This document shows, piece after piece, positions 36,501 through 44,695 of a stretch of DNA of 49,662 nt; the first letter of the stretch is position 1, and every line of letters begins with the position of its first letter. The notes below the pieces were generated by a model, which did not search any database, was not told where the DNA came from, and worked only from the letters and a program-made list of their open reading frames with translations. Source of the DNA: an uncultured Selenomonadales bacterium (GTDB taxonomy: Bacteria > Bacillota > Negativicutes > Acidaminococcales > Acidaminococcaceae); NCBI GenBank assembly GCA_900315345.1, contig OMYP01000014.1, forward strand, positions 1 through 49,662, read 5' to 3'. The position numbers and the translations under genes are program-made.

Positions 36501-39500
36501 CCAGGTCAACCTTCGTCAGTTCCGTGCCGCCGTACTTGTAGTTCACAGCGCCTGCAACCGTTTCTACCGTGCCTTTTAGGGAAGCGGAAAGCACAACCTG
36601 GTTTTCTGCCGTCTTGGTAAAATTCTGGGCATGATCCTTGCCCGTCACCGTCTTGCCTGCCGCCAGTCCCGCAGCATTTGCTACCAACACCGTATTTGCC
36701 TTCACGTTTTCCGGTTTGTCAAATTGCAAATCGCTTGCGGTAATCGTTGTTACACCAGAGAAATCGTAACCGTCCTCCATGGTGCGGGGGGTTCCGACCG
36801 CCATGTTGCCCAACGAAACCTCCGTCACCTCTTTCGCGCCCACAGCATATACCAATTTCTTTCCGCTGTCCGCTGCCTGCACGCCCTTGGATTGCTTCCC
36901 TGCCAGCGTCACGCCGTTGGCTTCATCCCCGGTAAAGCCTGCGCCCTCTTTGTATTTGATCGCATCGGCAATGCCCGCTTCCGTAAAGAAACCGGACGCA
37001 GCCCCTTTCACGATATCCGTCGAACTGTTCGCCTTCATCTCCGGTTCCGTGAAGCTTCCGCTTACCGCAACCCCCGCGCCGGTCCAGCCGGAGGTATCGC
37101 CTAGGGACAGGTCAGAAGTAGTTCCTGTCCAACCGGCAAGATCAATACTGTTCACCGTCACGCTTCCTACTGTGTACTTCACCGCGCCGCCTTCCGAAGT
37201 CACGTTGCCGGTAGCGGTTGCATTGTATTTAATCTTCTGCGGGTCTTCATACCCTTTGATTCCAATCGTCTTGCCGGTTCCGTTGGCAACCGTAGTGGTA
37301 ATGCCCGTTGCATTGTTCAACAGCGTAATGCTTGCGTTTTTCTGCAGTGCCTTGGTGGTATCTTTAAATTTCAAATCCTTCGCGTATACCGTATTGGTTG
37401 TTGCAAAGGTAGAGCCGGACAGATTCCTCGTCGCATTGTCGGCATCAATATCAAACTCGCCAAAGGTAATTGCGCTCACCGTGCCGACGCCTTTCGTGTA
37501 ATTGATAGCCAGTTTGTCCGCCGCCAGCAGCACCTTATCGCTGGAAGTAGAAGTCAGCTTCACGCCGTTCACGCCGTCCGTTTCCGTTGTGGGCGTACCG
37601 CCTCCGCTGATCACCACGCCATCGGTAGTAATGGCAATGCCCGTGCCGCCGGAATAGTTCAGTTTAATCGCGCTCAAATCGCTGCCGGATTTCAGCATAG
37701 CCATGGTTCCGGAAGACGCAGCTCCGGTAAATGCCAGGTCATTGATATCAATCGCGCCCACATTTTCTACCGCAGTCGCATCCAGCGCCGCAACGCTGGT
37801 ATCCCACTTCACGCTGTGGTAGGCGATGGTCTCAAAGTTGGCAACCTTATTCACTTTATTATTGGAAGACCCCGTCCATGTACCGGTGATGCTGCCGTCT
37901 TTTGTGCCGCCCACATGCAGCTCGTTTCCGATTACGACGTCGCCGCTCCCCTCATTATAAATGTAGCCTCCAACTATATTCCGGGTTTCTAGGCCCGTTG
38001 TGTTACCTGTCAAGTTCACAGTATTGCCTGTCGCATCGCGGGGGCTGTCGTCGTAGAAGTCAGTATACCCGCCGTAAATTGGACGGGCTCTATCCTGCGT
38101 AACAGTCAGATCCCCGCCGCTGATGGTGACCGTGTTGCCGGTTGCACCACGCATGCCATTACCGCCTATGATAATCCAACTGTCCGTGCCGCCCGAAATC
38201 GCGACAGTATTACCGGTTGCGCTGCCACTGCCACGGCCGCCGGAAACAAGATTGCTCAGCTTGCCCCCGGTAATCGTCACAGAGTTGTTCCTAACATCGC
38301 CCGTGTTGTATGCGCCTTCCACCGTTGCGGTTACCGTGCCCCCACTGATAGTAACCTTGTTCCCCGTCGTTTCACCACCCTGGGCAAAACCGCCCTGAAC
38401 AGTTATGCTGACAGTTCCGCCACTGATTTCCACCTCATTGTTTTGCGCCTTACCGTTACTGTCACTGCTAACCCTGCCCCCGGTGACATAGTCACCGTAG
38501 CTCTGCCCGGTTATCGTCCCACCTTCGATCGTGACCTTGTTGTGTATCGCATTCCCGTAATTAGTTTGACCTCCGTGAATCCCACGATTTACTTTACTTG
38601 AATCCTTGATGGTTACCGTATTATCTTCTACATTAGCAGTTGCGTTGGTTATCCTGCCGCCGTATACCGCAGAAGTTACTTCAGCGTCACCACTGATTTC
38701 TACTGTATTGTTTTTCACATCTTCGACAGCAGGGTGACCATCACCGTAATCTTTTCCGCTTCGCCCGCCAATCACACCGCCGCTCACCTTACCACCGCTC
38801 ACCTTCACGTTGTTGGAGCTTGCAGCTTTCGTTTCACTGACGCCGCCGTAAACAAAGCTATTTACCTGTCCGGCAGTCATCGTGACCGTATTGCCGGTTA
38901 CTACCCCGTTATAACCATAACCGCCATACACAGTAGAGCTCAACGCGCCGCCTGTTATCAACACCTTATTGCCATTCGTGTCACCGGTTCCGTTACTACC
39001 GCCGTACACTCTTCCGTTTATCGACCCGTCACTAATGGTCACCGTATTGTTAGTCACAGTTCCACTGTTCGAGTAGCCGCCATATATAGTGTTCACCGTG
39101 CCCTTATTGATGGTTACAGTATTTTCTGTCACGGTTCCAGCGTTCGAGTTTCCTCCGAAAATGGTATTGGTGTCTGTCACTGTGCCTCCGTTGATTTCAA
39201 CTGTATTACCGGTTGCACTGCTCCCACCGGAACCGCCTTGCAGATAACTGACCGTGCCATCATTCACAATAATGTGATTGTTATCCGCTGCACCGGTGGC
39301 AACGCCGCCATTGATATAGCCTTTTACTGTACCGCCATCAATCGTTACGGTGTTATTCTTCGCTTCTTTTGCAGGGCCAGGGCTCCAGCCTGCGGTAATG
39401 CCGCTTGGCAGTTCTGCACTGTCTTTGACAGTCACCGTATTGCCATTCGCCGTGCCATCTGTGTACTTTGTGACGCCGCCATACACTTCTATGTTAACTT

Positions 39501-41286
39501 TACTGTTGCCGCTTATTTCGACATTATTATTGTCTGCATTCCCTCCTTCACTGTAGCCGCCGTAAACAGAATCGCCAGTGCCTACCGATGCATATGTCAC
39601 CGTGCCACCGGTAATTTCCACTGTGTTGCTGTTCGCGTCGCCGGTGACCTTTTCTCCCGCAACATATCCGCCATACACATTACCTGACACGGTTACTTTA
39701 CTAACAGAAACACTGTTTCCCGTCACATTGCCGGCAACTTCCCTTGTAAGCGCGCCGCCGTTTACCTCACCCACTTCATGGGTACCGCCGTAGACATTGC
39801 CGGTAACTGATCCGCCTTCAACGCTCACCTGATTGCCTGTAGCATTACCTGTTATATATCCACTGACGGAACCGCCGTATGCATTGCCTGTTAAAGTTCC
39901 GCCACTGATGGTCACAGTGTTGTCTGTGGCATTGCCGGTATAACTGTAGTCGTATTTTCCGTGCTGGCGACCCCCGTACACATTACCGGTAACTTGGGCG
40001 CTGCCTGAAATAATTACCTTGTTCTTTGTTCTAATACCACGGTCTTTACCCTCACTGTTTCCATCTCCGTTGCCTACACCGCCAAATACATTCCCTGTAA
40101 CAACTGCGCTGTCCTGAATTGTAACAGAGTTCTCTGAATTAGCAGCAGTATAATATGCATCATGAGCGCCGTATATGACGCCTTCTACCTGGGCGCTGCC
40201 TTTAATAATAACCTGGTTTTGGTTTGCTGTTGCTTCGTCTCCAAAGCCATTATTCGAAGCGCCTGCTACTACCGCATTGCCTGAATTACTTTTTACCGTA
40301 GCGCCATTGATGGTAACGATGTTATTGTTCGTTTCATTGGAACCCTCCGCGCCGCTCACATAATCTGTAATCACTGCAGAACCGCTGATGCTTACCTGGT
40401 TGCCGTTTGCCTGATCGGTTCCACTATAGTAACTATTGCCGCCAATTACAGCAGACACGGTTCCACCACTGATTTCTACTGTGTTGTTGTTAGCAGCTCT
40501 TCCTTCCGATTCGGCGTAAGAAGCGCCTCCTGTCACGTAACCACCTACGGTTCCGTCGCTGATTTTTACTACATTCCTATTTGCGTTTCCTGTCGTAGAA
40601 TTACCGCCATACACATTTTGTACAGTGCCGCTTTTCAACTCAACCTTGTTTTGGGTCACGTCACCGTCCGAAGAAATACCGCCGAAAACACTCTGAACGC
40701 AACTGCTGCTGCCCATGTCTATAGTAACGCTGTAACCGGATATAGTTCCATGGGCTCCATAATAACCAGCGGCGCCGGGATCCAGATAGATTTGTTTTTC
40801 CTGACCATCTACTACCAGCTTGCCTCCCTTGCCACTTCTACTTCTGACAACAATTACATGAGTACCATTCGCAGACCCATAGGCTACGTTGCCAAAGACA
40901 TTTCGGCTTCCTTTCTTGGTACTGATATCATCTGAACCGGTAACGCTTGTGCTGTCCACCGTCATAACGTTACCGATATCGTCCGTCGTATCGGCCGTAA
41001 CTGTCAGGCTCTTCCCGGAAGGATTCCAGTAAAGGTTATCCACAGCGTAGTAGTCGCCATAATCACCACCGGAATACGCATAATGCTTATCTCCCACCTG
41101 AACATAGACCGCTTCCGCCACCGGCGTAGCAAATCCGCCCAGCAGCGCAGCCGCCACGCCCAGGGTCGCCGCCGCCATCCGCAAACTGCGTGCGCCGCAG
41201 CCTTTGCCATTTCGTTTTGCCAGCTCGCTGGTCACCACGTAGCAATGCTTCACTTTGCTCCACACTACTTTGTAGATTTTGTTCAT
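33598..41286 (-). CDS. Giant autotransporter (type Va) adhesin-like protein
   Basis: 2562 residues. The N-terminus (MNKIYKVVWSKVKHCYVVTS) is an extended signal peptide (ESPR). A hydrophobic core follows, with likely cleavage after VAEA near residue 58. About residues 190-1120 hold roughly 31 repeats of about 30 residues built on NxVxIxGGxV followed by a GG turn (YGG/SGG), expected to form a long beta-helix. About 1120-2315 is a second, less regular set of modules (around 100-130 residues, with KxLIYxxxxKEV and TLLxA signatures). The last 250 residues form the outer-membrane beta-barrel ending in VSVAYMF. Adhesion or aggregation is likely; no protease motif is seen. It lies 48 nt downstream of the U32-like gene, with ggggaggg before the ATG. 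Confidence 0.93.
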   Translation of the reverse strand: MNKIYKVVWSKVKHCYVVTSELAKRNGKGCGARSLRMAAATLGVAAALLGGFATPVAEAVYVQVGDKHYAYSGGDYGDYYAVDNLYWNPSGKSLTVTADTTDDIGNVMTVDSTSVTGSDDISTKKGSRNVFGNVAYGSANGTHVIVVRSRSGKGGKLVVDGQEKQIYLDPGAAGYYGAHGTISGYSVTIDMGSSSCVQSVFGGISSDGDVTQNKVELKSGTVQNVYGGNSTTGNANRNVVKISDGTVGGYVTGGASYAESEGRAANNNTVEISGGTVSAVIGGNSYYSGTDQANGNQVSISGSAVITDYVSGAEGSNETNNNIVTINGATVKSNSGNAVVAGASNNGFGDEATANQNQVIIKGSAQVEGVIYGAHDAYYTAANSENSVTIQDSAVVTGNVFGGVGNGDGNSEGKDRGIRTKNKVIISGSAQVTGNVYGGRQHGKYDYSYTGNATDNTVTISGGTLTGNAYGGSVSGYITGNATGNQVSVEGGSVTGNVYGGTHEVGEVNGGALTREVAGNVTGNSVSVSKVTVSGNVYGGYVAGEKVTGDANSNTVEITGGTVTYASVGTGDSVYGGYSEGGNADNNNVEISGNSKVNIEVYGGVTKYTDGTANGNTVTVKDSAELPSGITAGWSPGPAKEAKNNTVTIDGGTVKGYINGGVATGAADNNHIIVNDGTVSYLQGGSGGSSATGNTVEINGGTVTDTNTIFGGNSNAGTVTENTVTINKGTVNTIYGGYSNSGTVTNNTVTISDGSINGRVYGGSNGTGDTNGNKVLITGGALSSTVYGGYGYNGVVTGNTVTMTAGQVNSFVYGGVSETKAASSNNVKVSGGKVSGGVIGGRSGKDYGDGHPAVEDVKNNTVEISGDAEVTSAVYGGRITNATANVEDNTVTIKDSSKVNRGIHGGQTNYGNAIHNKVTIEGGTITGQSYGDYVTGGRVSSDSNGKAQNNEVEISGGTVSITVQGGFAQGGETTGNKVTISGGTVTATVEGAYNTGDVRNNSVTITGGKLSNLVSGGRGSGSATGNTVAISGGTDSWIIIGGNGMRGATGNTVTISGGDLTVTQDRARPIYGGYTDFYDDSPRDATGNTVNLTGNTTGLETRNIVGGYIYNEGSGDVVIGNELHVGGTKDGSITGTWTGSSNNKVNKVANFETIAYHSVKWDTSVAALDATAVENVGAIDINDLAFTGAASSGTMAMLKSGSDLSAIKLNYSGGTGIAITTDGVVISGGGTPTTETDGVNGVKLTSTSSDKVLLAADKLAINYTKGVGTVSAITFGEFDIDADNATRNLSGSTFATTNTVYAKDLKFKDTTKALQKNASITLLNNATGITTTVANGTGKTIGIKGYEDPQKIKYNATATGNVTSEGGAVKYTVGSVTVNSIDLAGWTGTTSDLSLGDTSGWTGAGVAVSGSFTEPEMKANSSTDIVKGAASGFFTEAGIADAIKYKEGAGFTGDEANGVTLAGKQSKGVQAADSGKKLVYAVGAKEVTEVSLGNMAVGTPRTMEDGYDFSGVTTITASDLQFDKPENVKANTVLVANAAGLAAGKTVTGKDHAQNFTKTAENQVVLSASLKGTVETVAGAVNYKYGGTELTKVDLANWNGASSDASSVTDGWTLGTGASVTTGDLSKAGLTLLKPGETKTILTVGDTIAFTNAMISGAKKWQDGGPIDDSADTSGVKIAGSTTGGGVKVNDSNAHQLIYQQDKKEVTSLTIGSVAYDTSKAVRTFGNGDDLTAAAIDASGFSLSNLDTVKADMKAGDTMVIVDAAKAIKGTGGATLKDFAKQNAGDAIKFSDKIAETVLTFSGTHQDTLEQNDAKTQIIYKVGDKIVSDVAFDGSVTWNDSAAYYENKADANGKFAYTFNGATNVNAENLKVTGETTKALKIGDAMTLLSATGMTADTVTDQSDANKEASKVEVNYKDDKGITFVAEAKGEVKTEAAAVKYNINEVKLTDVDLSAWTGTESAVPETWMAEDGSVKVATGSFAAPEVGAGTSKNILTASGAFFADANISGANKYDEANGKAFSETQNNVTVSGKQAKGVAASEDSKSLIYKVDIKKVDTVTLGAVNWEKGASLLDGSKGYDYANVTAIGTDGFDVTYASPETVAANDSMTLLKANETLKAIVNEEKAKAYSFEPVSGVTVDAAITGKLANSGNNVMFKATENRASKLTFGDVEWKNSGALMTRPSNIIFAGADVDISKINFYKEMYLEADRTMTLVSDFGDSVGTITGSKYLVGTAFEGEGEASLSGSDLIFTTKTEAGVSEQTHKAVMAAEANMALLKTGNEYVGKVMDGLSDIANMGRDGISTMAAIGGGTSRYETGSHVNTRTWNAAVAIGRRNETKKGTVEYGIFGEYGKGNYTLHSDVGRSDGDAHYAGGGIMAKFTNKHDVYTEASFRLGRMSDSADDLLRDGAGNAYGYDIHANYFGAHIGVGKVFKYDKGRSLDVYGKYFYTKRDGVEFDAVQHYNLDSVKSSVLRIGARYGTTDKLWNWYGGLAYEYEFDGKAEGTVNNTAIRSASVKGSSVRGELGLRMEASKTNPWQTDINIYGYGGKHRGFGGNVSVAYMF
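37930..40720 (-). repeat. About 31 coding repeats in the autotransporter passenger
   Basis: Imperfect repeats of about 90 bp encode NxVxISGGxV-YGG units. Stretches such as accgccactgat and ccgtacacattgcc recur many times at DNA level. Such arrays can change length by recombination or slippage. They also create many long false open frames on the opposite strand. Confidence 0.85.
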
Positions 41287-41334
41287 ATTGTATTCCCTCC
41301 CCTGAATCTCTATTCAGCTGAATCAAATTGCATC

Positions 41335-42399
41335 TCACTTCGTCACCTTCACCTTAAACCGGAACCGCTCCCGGTATTCTTCCGGCACAAGGGTCTGCAA
41401 AATGCGTTCGCATAACTTGCATTGTTCGCACTCCTTGCACTCGCAGGTCAGCAGTTTGTCCGGCACTTTGTCCAGCGTAACGTTGGCCAGCGCTTCCGGG
41501 GGCGCCATGCGGTGGGCAAACCCAACCGTGCCGGAGAGCATCAGTTCCGTCAGGAGCATGTTGTTGTTTTCCGTAAGGTAGGCGTCCATGCACCGGAAGG
41601 GGTAGTCCCCTTCGGAGTTGCGTCCGGCGATTTTGTAAATGTCCACGTAGGGGTCAAAATGCTTCTGCCACCGGGGCAAGATCCAGTTGGCCCTAAACAG
41701 GTCGGCGATACCGTCCTGGCAGCAGCTGAGGATGCCGGCGTAACTGCCCAAAGCCACCGAAAGGTTGTGGCAGATGGAGTTGGGGCAGCCCATAAGGCAG
41801 CCTTCGTTGATGAGGCATTTCAGTTTGTACCCGGCTGTGTGCATCTCTTTTAATTTGTTGGGAACCCGCAAAATTTCCCGGGGCGGGTTGAACACTTTCG
41901 CGCCGCACTTCTCCCGCCAAATTTCCATCTGCCTCACGTTCCAATGGTACGCGTTGCAGGAGGTGTGGATCTCCAGCTCCGGCAAGAGCGCGTGTAGCAA
42001 TACGGCGATGCGGTAGTCGGAAAGGATCAGTCCTTCCAGCTGGTATCGGTTTGCCTGCCGGGCGATCCGGATGGCGAAATTTTTCAGTTCCTCTTCCGAA
42101 TGAAACTGGTAGTACATGGCGTTGACCGGGCAGATGCGCCGCACGTTTCCTTTTGCCTTTTGCAAAAACTCCGCGCAGTTCATCATGTACCGGGCCCGTT
42201 TTACTTTGGCGTCATCCGTATTTTTTTCTGTGCCGCCCGGCCCGTCAAACAAAAAGCGGACATGGGACAGCATTTCCTCGTTGGGCAGCTCGCAGTACAC
42301 GTGGTCGATATGCTGTTTGCGTTTTTCCGTTTCCTGCAAAAACCACTCCGGGTCCGTGCCGTTGTAGGGAATGGAATAAATGCGATTGGTTGGGTCCAT
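41335..42399 (-). CDS. Cys-rich TIM-barrel protein, peptidase U32-like
   Basis: 354 residues, cytoplasmic. Sequence features suggest a U32-type barrel: ILSDYRIAVLLHALLPELEIHTS, then HWNVRQMEIWREKCGAKVFNPPREI, as in the strand-helix units where U32 proteins place 'control' loops. The Cys motif NEGCLMGCPNSICH follows near residue 210. The C-terminus has CECKECEQCKLC, five closely spaced cysteines likely to bind an Fe-S cluster or zinc. U32 members include RNA hydroxylases and ubiquinone-synthesis proteins as well as supposed proteases. The family call is tentative. It is the first gene of the minus operon that ends with the autotransporter, and is expressed from the promoter at 42550-42578. Confidence 0.6.
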   Translation of the reverse strand: MDPTNRIYSIPYNGTDPEWFLQETEKRKQHIDHVYCELPNEEMLSHVRFLFDGPGGTEKNTDDAKVKRARYMMNCAEFLQKAKGNVRRICPVNAMYYQFHSEEELKNFAIRIARQANRYQLEGLILSDYRIAVLLHALLPELEIHTSCNAYHWNVRQMEIWREKCGAKVFNPPREILRVPNKLKEMHTAGYKLKCLINEGCLMGCPNSICHNLSVALGSYAGILSCCQDGIADLFRANWILPRWQKHFDPYVDIYKIAGRNSEGDYPFRCMDAYLTENNNMLLTELMLSGTVGFAHRMAPPEALANVTLDKVPDKLLTCECKECEQCKLCERILQTLVPEEYRERFRFKVKVTK

Positions 42400-42549
42400 G
42401 GTTTTCCTTTCGCTCCCTGTTTATTTCTGTCGCTTCCCATTTGTGACTTCCGGTTATCATCTGACACTTTTCTATTTTATTTATTGAATTATTGTTTTCG
42501 TTAATGGGTTATGTGAATAGAGAAATCCGCGCATACTTCTTCATCTTTA

Positions 42550-42578
42550 ATTGTATTCAGAATTTAGCAAAATTTTAA
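42550..42578 (-). promoter_or_regulatory. Promoter of the U32-like/autotransporter operon
   Basis: On the minus strand TTAAAA (plus 42573-42578), a 17-bp spacer and TACAAT (plus 42550-42555). The -35 is weak (four of six) and directly abuts a perfect palindrome, the usual layout for an activator touching RNA polymerase. Confidence 0.6.
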
Positions 42579-42594
42579 CTGTACCCAGGTACAG
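42579..42594. promoter_or_regulatory. Palindromic operator CTGTACC-ca-GGTACAG
   Basis: A perfect 7-bp inverted repeat with a 2-bp centre, centred about 43 bp upstream of the predicted start of the minus-strand operon. The CCTGTAC half-site recurs twice more upstream. Likely bound by a dimeric regulator; the neighbouring LuxR-type protein is the prime suspect (inference). Confidence 0.65.
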
Positions 42595-42618
42595 GCCTTG
42601 AAAAATTTCGCATTTTAT

Positions 42619-42652
42619 ACCTGTACTTTTGGTCAAAAAACCTGTACTTTTG
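42619..42652. promoter_or_regulatory. Two direct repeats ACCTGTACTTTTG, 21 bp apart
   Basis: Copies lie at 42619-42631 and 42640-42652. The CTGTAC cores begin at 42621 and 42642. The palindrome's core begins at 42579, exactly 42 bp from the first. All are therefore on the same face of the helix, two or four turns apart. Confidence 0.65.
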
Positions 42653-42707
42653 AAAAAATAGTTTGCACGGGGCCTTGCCCGGTGGTATGCAAACACAAAT
42701 TCTGTGC

Positions 42708-42713
42708 TATAAT
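42708..42713 (+). promoter_or_regulatory. -10 box of the MFS-LuxR gene
   Basis: A perfect TATAAT with no good -35 (best is TATGCA at 42686-42691, 16-bp spacer). The leader is about 130 nt. A poor -35 next to operator repeats suggests dependence on an activator, possibly itself. Confidence 0.45.
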
Positions 42714-42753
42714 TTTTTTAGGAAATAATTTAGGGAAACGGTAAACCGTTTAC

Positions 42754-42778
42754 ATGAATTTATACAATTGCCAGTAAA
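42754..42778. repeat. Dispersed intergenic motif, copy 3
   Basis: ATGAATTTATACAATTGCC then AGTAAA. It is related to 18895-18919 and 26444-26468 and lies in the leader of the MFS-LuxR gene. Confidence 0.35.
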
Positions 42779-42851
42779 TTTTTTACAGTTTTGCCTATAG
42801 TTTTTCCTCATCGGTCAGAGAAACAAAAAATTTGAAAGGAGGTCGCCGCTC

Positions 42852-44594
42852 ATGTTCCGCAATCTGGTTTTGCTCAATGCTTTTTACCTTTACGCCAGTG
42901 TAACAGTGTACATGGCTGTTATCGGAGCGGCGGCGCCTGTATACGGCAAGGCCGCTCTGGCGGAACTGAACCTGTTTTTCATGGCCTCCACCGCCTTGGG
43001 CATTTTCGCCTTTGGATTTTTGCGGGAACGGTTCCCGGAAATTTCCTTACGCAGCTTCCTGTTGGGGGCCCTTGGGGTCAACGGAGCCAGCGTGGCGGCG
43101 CTGCTGCCCATCCTTACGGCAGGCTCCGGCGTTTCCCTCCGTTTTGCTTTCCTCTTTCTTTTTACCCTTTCCAACGGGTACCTTACGGGGCTTCTCTTCT
43201 ATTACGTTGTCCGCTGTATCCCTACAAGTAGGCAGGGTTTCTGTATCGGGTCCTTCCTGGCCTGCGCCCATTTTTTCCTGTTCCTGTCGGACTCCCTCAT
43301 CCGGATCTTCGGCAGCCCCTCCCACTATGCCCTGTGGTTCCTGTTCCCGGTGCTGGCCATCGGAGCCCGGCTTCTTCTGTCTGTGACGGCGGCGGAAACA
43401 GAGCAGCCAAAACAAAAATGGAAAACCAATCCTTTCCTGCTGCGTCACGCCTCTCTGTTCCTCATTGCCGTGGCGCTGCTGTCGCTAACGGTAGGCTTCA
43501 GCGACAGCCTCTTCCTTGTACAGCACCAGGAACATTCGGAATGGTTCCGGTACACCCGCTTTGTGAATGTAAGCGGGTTCCTGCTGGCCGGGTGGCTGGC
43601 AGATTCACGCCCGGTCTACCTGCCTATGGCGGCGCTCCTGGCCCGGACCCTATCCCTTTCCTTCTGCGTCTTTTCACTGGAAGGCGGCGCGGTAAGTCTC
43701 TGTTCCATCGCCGACTGCTTCTTCACCACCTTTTTAATTGTATTTGTCATCTGGCTGTTCATCACCGTAGCGCCCCATATGCCTCATGTGGAAAGCTGGG
43801 CCGGTATGGGCCGCATGGTGGAACTACCCTGCGGAGCGGCAGGCGCTTTATTAGGGGTGGCCCTGCTGCAGCGGCTGCCGGTGTCCCTCACCTTCCTTGT
43901 ATACGTGTTACTCCTTGCTGTTTCCGGCGCGTTGTTCTATCAGGCCATGGTAGGCTGGTACAAAAGCGCAAACCCCACGGTAGTCCTGGCTATAGTGGAA
44001 ACGGCGGGGAATGGTACCGGTGTGCCTGCTGATCTGTCATCCTTCGAAGACATCACACAAAAGGAACAAGAGGGATCCTTCCTGCCGGATAACGAAGGAC
44101 CCTTCACCGGTTCGACAACAGAATGGAACGAGGCGGCGATAGAGAAAACGAATCCAATGACACCGACGGCAGAAGCATTTGGCCCAACGGAAACCGCTAC
44201 AACGGTTTTCACTACAACCAACTTCGCCGAAACAGAACGGGCCGTTCCTGCCGCGGCAGCGGCGAACGCATCGTCCCAGCCCGAACTCTCCCCTGTCTTT
44301 AACATGACCTCAGAACAGCTGGAAAAACAGCTGCGGATTTTCAAAAGGTTCTATCACCTTACCCGTCGCGAAACGGAAGTACTGCAGGAGCTGATCTGGG
44401 AACGAAGCATACAGGAAATTTCAGAACGGCTGAACATATCCCAGCGCACGGTGAAGTACCACATCAGCAACCTGTTCCAAAAGACCGACGTAAAGACCCA
44501 AAAAGAATTAAAGCGAACCCTGCGCAAACAGAAGCGCCGCTTCGAGAAAGGCCTCGACCCTCTTCCCCCGGATGAATACGAAGAGGATGAGTAG
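42852..44594 (+). CDS. Membrane-bound LuxR-type regulator with MFS-like 12-TM domain
   Basis: 580 residues. Residues 1 to about 372 form around 12 hydrophobic helices in the layout of a major facilitator protein (two sets of six). A long acidic, Thr/Ala/Glu/Pro-rich linker (about 373-490) follows. The C-terminal LuxR/GerE HTH spans about 500-555 (LTRRETEVLQELIWERS, EISERLNISQRTVKYHISNL) with a basic tail. So DNA binding occurs at the membrane. The transporter-like part probably senses, rather than moves, a small molecule (inference). Similar 12-TM LuxR regulators are known from some gut anaerobes such as Eggerthella relatives. aaaggagg fixes ATG 42852. It is divergent from the U32-like/autotransporter operon, with candidate operators between. 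Confidence 0.88.
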   Translation: MFRNLVLLNAFYLYASVTVYMAVIGAAAPVYGKAALAELNLFFMASTALGIFAFGFLRERFPEISLRSFLLGALGVNGASVAALLPILTAGSGVSLRFAFLFLFTLSNGYLTGLLFYYVVRCIPTSRQGFCIGSFLACAHFFLFLSDSLIRIFGSPSHYALWFLFPVLAIGARLLLSVTAAETEQPKQKWKTNPFLLRHASLFLIAVALLSLTVGFSDSLFLVQHQEHSEWFRYTRFVNVSGFLLAGWLADSRPVYLPMAALLARTLSLSFCVFSLEGGAVSLCSIADCFFTTFLIVFVIWLFITVAPHMPHVESWAGMGRMVELPCGAAGALLGVALLQRLPVSLTFLVYVLLLAVSGALFYQAMVGWYKSANPTVVLAIVETAGNGTGVPADLSSFEDITQKEQEGSFLPDNEGPFTGSTTEWNEAAIEKTNPMTPTAEAFGPTETATTVFTTTNFAETERAVPAAAAANASSQPELSPVFNMTSEQLEKQLRIFKRFYHLTRRETEVLQELIWERSIQEISERLNISQRTVKYHISNLFQKTDVKTQKELKRTLRKQKRRFEKGLDPLPPDEYEEDE

Positions 44595-44629
44595 TGACAA
44601 GGTAAGTATCGGTTGCAGTTAAAGCGCAA

Positions 44630-44690
44630 AAAAAGAGCCGACCCATAAGGCAACAGTCGTTGCATTGTGGATCGGCATCTGTTTTTTTTA
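44630..44690. terminator. Bidirectional terminator after the MFS-LuxR gene
   Basis: The outer stem is gccgaccc (44637-44644) with ggatcggc (44669-44676), one mismatch. The inner stem is gcaac/gttgc. T8 follows on the plus strand and T7 on the minus strand, serving this gene and the TRAP operon. Confidence 0.8.
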
Positions 44691-44695
44691 ATAAA

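Larger units (their letters stand above)
42400..42851. other. Divergent regulatory region between the U32-like/autotransporter operon and the MFS-LuxR gene
   Basis: 452 bp without a gene. From left to right it holds the 5' leader of the U32-like gene (about 144 nt), its promoter, the palindromic CTGTAC operator, and two direct ACCTGTACTTTTG repeats. Then come a GC-rich hairpin with gtttgca/tgcaaac arms (42661-42667, 42688-42694), a TATAAT for the luxR-type gene, and a dispersed motif (42754-42778). Confidence 0.75.

Noticed and set aside
33600..40940. Many long plus-strand open frames opposite the autotransporter (for example 38734-39687)
   Set aside because: They follow the repeat units of the autotransporter in the opposite strand. 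They have no ribosome binding sites and repeat the same low-complexity pattern.
33598..41286. Repeat array as CRISPR or satellite DNA
   Set aside because: The repeats are in frame, of variable length and encode a regular protein motif within one long open frame ending in a beta-barrel.
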